From NCBI GenBank assembly GCA_014529385.2, contig CM043959.1, positions 64,247,753 to 64,311,752 on the forward strand: a stretch of 64,000 bases of DNA. The letters run 5' to 3'. The position numbers and the translations under genes were made by a program. The notes under the pieces were generated by a model. That model was not told where the DNA came from, made no database searches, and saw only the letters and a list, made by a program, of their open reading frames with translations. Shown piece by piece: positions 58,881 to 64,000 of the stretch. Each line of letters opens with the position of its first letter. Within the stretch, counting starts at the first letter, position 1. Source of the stretch: Adiantum capillus-veneris (taxonomy: Eukaryota > Streptophyta > Polypodiopsida > Polypodiales > Pteridaceae).

Positions 58881-60300
58881 TTTTCACCTATAGTCTGACA
58901 GTCATGGTACGTCTTGCACCAGTAATGCACGTCCTTCACAATGGAAGGCCACCAAAAGCCTGCTCTAAGCACTCGAAACAGAACTTGTTCCTTACCCTGA
59001 TGTCCGCTTTCTTCATGGCATTGCTCTAGCACCATCCCTATGTCTTCTTTGTACGACACCCTTCTAAGCACTCCGTCACGTCCATAGTTCATGATATCCT
59101 CACCTACCAGTGTGAATTTGCAGGCCTTCTGTACCACTCTTCTTTTCTGTAACTTGGACAAACCCTCTGAACACTGCCGTGTACTCAAAAACCCTTCAAT
59201 CTCTTTTAGAGTCTCCCTACCTGCATAAGTGATTGGGGCCACATATAGACCAGCAACATGCACCTGTACTTTGCTACTTGCTAACTCATCCGCCTCTTGG
59301 TTCTGCTCTCTTCTCACATGCTTGAATTGGACTTCTTCAAAATACTTTAGCATCTTCTTGATGGAAAAGAACCAATGCTTCAACAAATTGCGCTTTACCT
59401 GCCATTGGCCTAGCACTTGCTTTTGACTAGCGACGCATCTCCCTTCACCACCAATCTCAAAATGCCGAACTCTACACACTACTTCAAACCCAAATGTAGA
59501 GTGAGGTACTCCACCTCATTATTGGTGTGGACATCCTCCAGATCATACGCCTTCAAAAATATAGCTTTGCCGTGTGGGTCGTGTATCACCACACCTCCTC
59601 TTGCTTTCTGCACCACCCTTCGATACGCTCCATTCAACCACATCGTAAAAGCATTCTCCAAATCAGGCTCCTCCTTAGCTTCATCTCGCACCACCCTTGG
59701 ATAGGCCGATAAATCGATGGCCTTGTTGACAAGAATGTCTGCCAAGTGAGACCGACTCGTGTGATCTACCTTGAACTCGAATTCGAACTCTTGTAGCTCC
59801 AACACCCACTTCATAATCCTTCTTCCTGGCTTCAAATGTAGCACTACCTCTAGCAATAGATTATTAGTTGTCAACACAAAAAACTTGCACACAATTAAAT
59901 ACACCTTGAATTTCCTTCAAGCGAAGACGAAAGCCATCACCTATTGCTCTGCCTCGGTGTAGGTAGCCTCTCCTGGGCTAATCACCCTGCTTTCAAAGTA
60001 TATTGGCTTGTAGCTTTTCCCTACCTTTTGCAATAGAACCGCCCCAATAGCAATTGTGCCTACCGTCATACACACAAAGAAGTCGTCCTCTTGATTGGGA
60101 GGATACACTGCTGGTAACTGACATAAAATTTCCTTAAGCCTATCAAAAGCCTCTTGAGCTTCCCCATCCCACTCATATTGAAGAGGATGCACATATTGCG
60201 ACAACATCCAGAAGAAACGTGATAGATACTTCAGCTTATGAACAAATGAAGCCAAACCTTGAGCATCTGATGGTGGCCCCATCAACACCAACGCTTTCAC
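58880..60300 (-). pseudogene. B2 RNase H, connection and integrase zinc-domain region
   Basis: 59941-60300 is the RT connection and RNase H start (LSRFFWMLSQYVHPLQ, WDGEAQEAFDRLKEIL). 59479-59904 continues the Gypsy RNase H (ILQTDN-type block replaced by FVLTTNNLLLEVVLHLKPGRRIMKWVLELQEF) and enters a second RNase-H-like module (GVVIHDPHGKAIFLKAYDLEDVHTNNEVEYLTLHLGLK), the archaeal-type RNase H known from Tat and some other plant Gypsy lineages. 58823-59479 follows with EVQFKHVRREQNQEADELAS, its C-terminal HREQNQ-type block. Two RNase H modules in a row are thus visible. Confidence 0.75.
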
Positions 60301-61000
60301 TTCTGGGGTTAGCCTCTATACCGTTTTGTGACACCACATGACCCAACAGCTGCGCTCGAGGCTGTGCTAGCTTGCACTTCTTGGGGTTTAGCTAACCTCC
60401 TTCTTCATCAAGCCTTTGAAATCACAATTGCAACTTTGATAGGTGCTCTAATCTTGAACTGTAGCAGCCTATATCATCCATAAAGACCCTGATCAATCGG
60501 CCCAGGTATGGACCAAATACCTAGTTCATCCAATGTTGGAAGGTAGCATATGCATTCACCAATCCGAACGGCATCTTGCGGTAAGCAAAACAACCCCATG
60601 GAGATATGAATGTGGTCTTCAACTGGTCTTTGAGTGCAATCCCTATCTAAAAATACTTGGTCGCCGCATTCAGTGGCTTGTAGTCGACACACACTCTCCA
60701 TTTCCCATTCTTTTTATGGGTTATAACCACTGGCGAGACCCACTCTGACTCTTTCACAGGGTATATAATGCCTGCATCCAACAACTTATTAATCTCCTGT
60801 CAAAGGGCCTCCTTTTGGATTTCCCCTAGTCTTCTCAGCTTCTGTGCTTTAGGCCTATGTCCCTCCTTGAGAAAAATCTTGTGCTCTACTCCTTTTGCAC
60901 CACGTAAATGCTTATACTCCGTCGCAAACAGATTTGGATAGGACTCACACAGTTGAACATAACCCTCCTTTTCACCCTTGGTCAAATCTTCACTTATCAT
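60300..61000 (-). pseudogene. B2 reverse transcriptase with deletion of motif A
   Basis: Entry GEIQKEALxxEI..., WVSPVVITHKKNGKWRVCVDYKPLNAAT near 60680-60760, then an abrupt jump to IGIALKDQLKTTFISPWGCFAYRKMPFG. B1 has about 35 more residues in between, including the catalytic motif A Asp. The catalytic FMDD box remains near 60475-60490. 60800-61000 is the acidic-basic linker before RT. Confidence 0.82.
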
Positions 61001-61027
61001 GCTGGAAACCTCCTCTATGCTTAAACC

Positions 61028-61700
61028 CTAAGCTTGAGGCTGCATACCTTCTTCTTTAGGTGGGGAGTCATCTATGGTGACTCTGAATAAGTCTACATCT
61101 ATCTTCAGCATGTCGTCCTTGCTCTCCTCTTCCTCTTTGCTAGTATAGCCTTCATCATAGCCCGTCTCTATCTCGTACTCGTAGCTCGTCGTGTCGCCCT
61201 CATCTTTAACTGCCATAGAACAAAAACTGCTCTCCTTTGTCTTCAAATCAAGCATAATCTGCCTTCCCCTCTCTTTGTTGGGCAAGGTGAACACTTTGCT
61301 CTCCCAATCTTGCTTAGCACCTATTGCCAAAAGCCATGGCCTACCCAAAATGATCGGATAAGCATTATCTCCTGCTTTCATCACAAAAAAGTCTATCAGG
61401 CATTCTATGCCCATCACCTTGACTTTCACATCGTGAGCCACACCCACACATCTGGCTTTAGTATGGTTGGCCATCCTTATGTGCACATTCAACCCCCCCG
61501 CACCGATAGCTCAATTGGATAGAGTCCCTCACTCAAGGTAGACACAGCCAAAGCATAACAATCTGATGAAGACGCAATTTCAAACGTATCTCCATGGTAC
61601 TGCCTTGACTCCTATCTCTTTCATGGCTGCTTCTGTCATGACATAAACTTGCGCTCCACCGTTTATGTAGGCATGTACCTGCATCCTCTTTTCTATAATT
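61028..61700 (-). pseudogene. B2 protease region, interrupted
   Basis: 61028-61492: MANHTKARCVGVAHDVKVKVMG, FFVMKAGDNAYPIILGRPWLLAIGA (ILGRPW strand), and the acidic SYEYEIETGYDEGY linker. The active-site half (HAYINGGAQVYVMTEAAM, with N in place of the catalytic D) is at 61610-61690. Between them about 115 bp of foreign sequence (61490-61605) breaks the domain. Confidence 0.8.
61490..61605 (+). mobile_element. Short tRNA-derived (SINE-like) insertion
   Basis: Absent from the same place in B1 (about 9405). It begins with a C run, then GCACCGATAGCTCAATTGG at 61500, which is a strong RNA polymerase III A box (TAGCTCAATTGG, 61507-61518), and a weak B-box-like TTTCAAACG at 61578-61586. A D arm can fold, but no proper anticodon or T arm can, so it is not a tRNA gene. 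Target copies are not clear. Confidence 0.5.
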
Positions 61701-63031
61701 GCATCCACTAGCGAAAGAACATCAGTGGGGTTATCTACCCTCAAAGCCATGTTTTCCACTGCTTGCACATTTCCTTTAGCTCTCGATAGCCTGGTGCTAA
61801 CACTTGTGGACCACTGCCTCCTTAACTTTGGATTTAAAGCTAACAGCTGACCAAAAGTAATGTGTGCTTTTTGATTTTGAACATCACTTACCAGATTGTA
61901 CTCGGGATAGCCACGCCCTAACTGGAAATCCGCTTGTTTGATTTTGCGATGCCTCCTTCTCTTGCTAGGCTCGGGCTGCTCTCTACCTTTGTACACCTTA
62001 TCTTTACCTTTTCGAGCTCTGGTTTCCCGCTCTGTTTCTGTCTCCCTCTCTACTCTTGCTCTCTTATTGGCCAAAATCTCAATATCGTGCTTATCCACCC
62101 CAATAATATTCACTCTCGGGACTTTGCCTCCATTTGGTGGAGCTGGCTGCACAAGATTCTCCACTGCTTGCTCTCTTGGACCATTGAACTGCCCTTGACC
62201 TCGACCTCTGCCAAACAACGGGTAAATGCCTCCTCTCTCCCTCTGTGGTTGAGGACAATCGGGTGCATAGTGCCCCTCTTTTGCGCAATTGTAACACCTA
62301 CCTGGCAGCGGCCTTGCCCTGCCCCTTGCTCCTCTTGGCTGTCCTCTATCCATCACACTGAGCCGCAACTCTTGCCTCTGCTTGGACAAATCTTGCACCG
62401 TGCACACCCAATTTTGTGGCACAATAGCTACACCTCGGTTTCCATGATTTTCTTCATGCATAGCCTCCCTTGGACTCTAAGGTTGAACAGGGGTCATCGT
62501 CTCGTAGCCTGACACACCCTGCTCAATCTTTTTCTTTATCTTTCTGCTCTTTGATCGGGCAATCGCTACCACACCATTGTAATTCTCTGGGCTCTCAAAA
62601 TTGACTTTTTCTCTCACCTTAGGGTGCAGACACGCCATGAACTTATCTAGCTTGAAGTAGTCTCCATTAGCCAATTGCATGGTTGTCGCTAGTTCTTCCC
62701 AACACTCTTCAAAATGACCTAAAAAAAGATTTAATTCTTCATTTACATCTTGCTTAAGCGCCTTCAGCTTTGCATCCATCTCGACCGGGGACGCCTCCTT
62801 ACGAAAGTCGTGAAGAAACCTCGCCCATAGACCTGGCCATGCCTGCCTCGGCTCGCCTTCCAACGCTTCATACCATATTTGAGCTTTCCCATGCATCACC
62901 ATAGGAAAAGTTTGCATCTTGCTATCCTCGTTCGGCATACTCAATGATAGTATATATAGCTCAAAATCTAGCATCCACTCGTCAGGGCTCTCTTCGCCTG
63001 TGAAAATCAGTCCATAGCTTCTGGCTGCCAT
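61700..63031 (-). pseudogene. B2 gag
   Basis: 62477-63031: MAARSYGLIFTGEESPDEW start, QIWYEALEGEPRQAWPGLW, FLGHFEECWEEL, KLDKFMACLHPKVREKV. A stop near 62470 separates it from 61700-62461, which holds the knuckle CYNCAKEGHYAPDC (about 62255-62300), an Arg/Gly-rich stretch and a basic KPSKRRRHRK-like segment. The start at 63031 is chosen over the longer frame because the latter begins in the LTR. Confidence 0.83.
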
Positions 63032-63092
63032 GACTTCCAATGCAAAAAACCACTTCTTTTCGATTAACTTGGAGCAATCACCATGCTCCTCC

Positions 63093-63105
63093 GTGGGGGC
63101 ACCAG
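63093..63105 (-). other. B2 primer binding site
   Basis: On the minus strand TGGTGCCCCCACG, five bases from the LTR end; same core as in element C. Confidence 0.6.
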
Positions 63106-63109
63106 AAGA

Positions 63110-63371
63110 TGGAGAGGGGGAATGGGGGAACACACCCGTCACAAACACAAGGGCCTCTCTATAGCTCAGGGTATCCACAACACCCCTATCCTCTCGGAAA
63201 ACACCTTCGAAAACACACTTTACACTAGCAGACCGCCGCCTGCTCAATTTCCACTGCTCACACACTCCACAAATCCATCACACAAAGCACACATACTGCC
63301 ACGGTTTGTCTCCACCCTTACACACGCACACAACCGCTCAATCTCACTCTCTCACACAAAACACCGTTGTC
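63110..63371 (-). repeat. B2 5' LTR fragment
   Basis: First about 260 bp of the B LTR, matching 50365-50620, then cut at the left end of element F. Confidence 0.85.
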
Positions 63372-63375
63372 GTGC

Positions 63376-63657
63376 TGTGAAACATACATAGTGGAAACGC
63401 ATGTTACAGGATCTATCTTGTAACTTTTTAGATACATAATTATCTTTTCTATAATGTACATATGCATATTTAAGTATAATAATAAGCCTTCTATCTCATC
63501 CTATTATTTTTCTCAAGGATAACCTATTCTTACTTTACCATCAAAAAATACTATAGGAAAAGCATCAATAGCTCCACCTCTTTAACTTTGTTTCTCTCAC
63601 AAACTCTCACAGCCATAAGCTCGGTGCTTTCCTGGCAAGACCGCAAATTTCTCGACA
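63376..63657 (+). repeat. Element F 5' LTR (inferred)
   Basis: Starts TGTGAAACATACATAGTGG where B2 homology ends, and ends TTTCTCGACA. TGGTGAACCCAACGCG, a plausible primer site, follows six bases later at 63664, the same spacing as in element C. TATTTAAGTATAATAATAAG (63467-63486) is a possible TATA and poly(A) region. The second LTR is outside the window. Confidence 0.55.
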
Positions 63658-63707
63658 TATTTTTGGTGAACCCAACGCGAAACTGCCAGGGTGAGATTTT
63701 GTGGATA

Positions 63708-64000
63708 ACCATGGGTGATCATGTTGAGCAACAGGGTTTGCATTTTGACCCAGTAACAATGCAAATGTTTCAAGCATTTGCAATGTTCATGCAACAACAA
63801 CATGCCACTGAAAGAAGGGAGATTTGAGCAACGAAGGCCATACAAGCAGTCGTCAATAGAATGGATCAATTCAATGGCAAAGATGTAGCCAAGTACTTAT
63901 GTGAGTATGTGAAGGAGATGGAGCTGCATCGCGTGTTAGAAGGTGAGATGATTCAAAGCTTTGAGCTAGTTGTTGCTCCAGAAATTAGAGAGCATGTTAG
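63708..64000 (+). pseudogene. Element F gag, 5' end (runs off the window)
   Basis: Starts MGDHVEQQGLHFDPVTMQMF. After a TGA at about 63826 it continues in the same frame with MDQFNGKDVAKYLCEYVKEMEL and VLEGEMIQSFELVVAPEIREHV, the opening of a Gypsy-type capsid domain. The stop is one transition away from an Arg codon (CGA). Confidence 0.75.

Larger units (their letters stand above)
50365..63371 (-). mobile_element. Gypsy element B2, interrupted by element C
   Basis: Right to left: start of the 5' LTR (63110-63371, cut by element F), primer site, gag, protease, RT, RNase H, integrase, polypurine tract, 3' LTR (57588-57937 and 50365-52250, split by element C). This is the fullest copy of family B, but it has stops, a deletion in RT and a SINE-like insertion in the protease region. 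Confidence 0.9.

Noticed and set aside
61500-61586. A functional tRNA gene
   Set aside because: The A box and D arm fit, but no anticodon arm, T arm or matching acceptor can be drawn; better read as a tRNA-derived insertion.

Overview
This window reads as nuclear DNA of a land plant with a large, repeat-rich genome. The evidence is dense nested Ty1/Copia and Ty3/Gypsy LTR retrotransposons, primer binding sites complementary to plant-type tRNAs (TGGTATCAGAGC, TGGCGCC...), a plant-type LINE fragment, a Penelope-like retroelement, and very long CT/GA and GT microsatellites. There are no operons, no bacterial ribosome binding sites and no CRISPR array. A seed-free vascular plant (fern or lycophyte) or a gymnosperm would fit, but the sequence alone does not settle the lineage.

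Layout, left to right. 1-2190 is the 3' part of a Copia element (Copia-1) ending in a 192-bp LTR. It sits in a Gypsy element on the minus strand (A1, 2191-7882, with its 5' LTR on the right). A1 itself interrupts a second Gypsy family on the minus strand (B1, 7883 to about 12302). B1 abuts a plus-strand integrase fragment of a third Gypsy family (E, 12303-13126), which is followed by an LTR carrying a LINE fragment and then a tRNA-Asp-like primer site. A solo LTR of family A with a perfect 5-bp target duplication lies at 15964-17554. After 2 kb of unassigned DNA comes a lone family-B LTR with two long CT arrays (19573-21791), then unassigned DNA and a diverged minisatellite (about 22640-23990).

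24091-34150 is a second family-A copy (A2), split by a complete Copia element (Copia-2, 24424-29575) with matching 227-bp LTRs and CATAT target duplications. 34256-48293 is a large LTR element (D) with gag and protease-like modules but no visible reverse transcriptase or integrase. It is interrupted by a 5.6-kb minus-strand Penelope-like element (37713-43309) flanked by about 120-bp direct repeats, the most unusual object here. 48294-50364 holds a compound CT-array tandem repeat, the only candidate host gene of the window (minus strand, about 49289-49694) and a 235-bp tandem duplication.

50365-63371 is a second family-B copy (B2, minus strand). Its 3' LTR was split by element C (52251-57587), which keeps an uninterrupted 848-codon gag-protease-RT frame but lost the rest of pol and half of its 3' LTR in one deletion. 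B2 also carries a short tRNA-derived (SINE-like) insertion. A further plus-strand element (F) starts at about 63376 and runs off the window.

Almost all coding sequence here belongs to retroelements that copy RNA into DNA through Gag particles, protease, reverse transcriptase, RNase H and integrase. Nearly all copies are decayed by stop codons, frameshifts, deletions and nested insertions. Premature stops are mostly of the kind made by C-to-T change. No complete, certain host gene is present.
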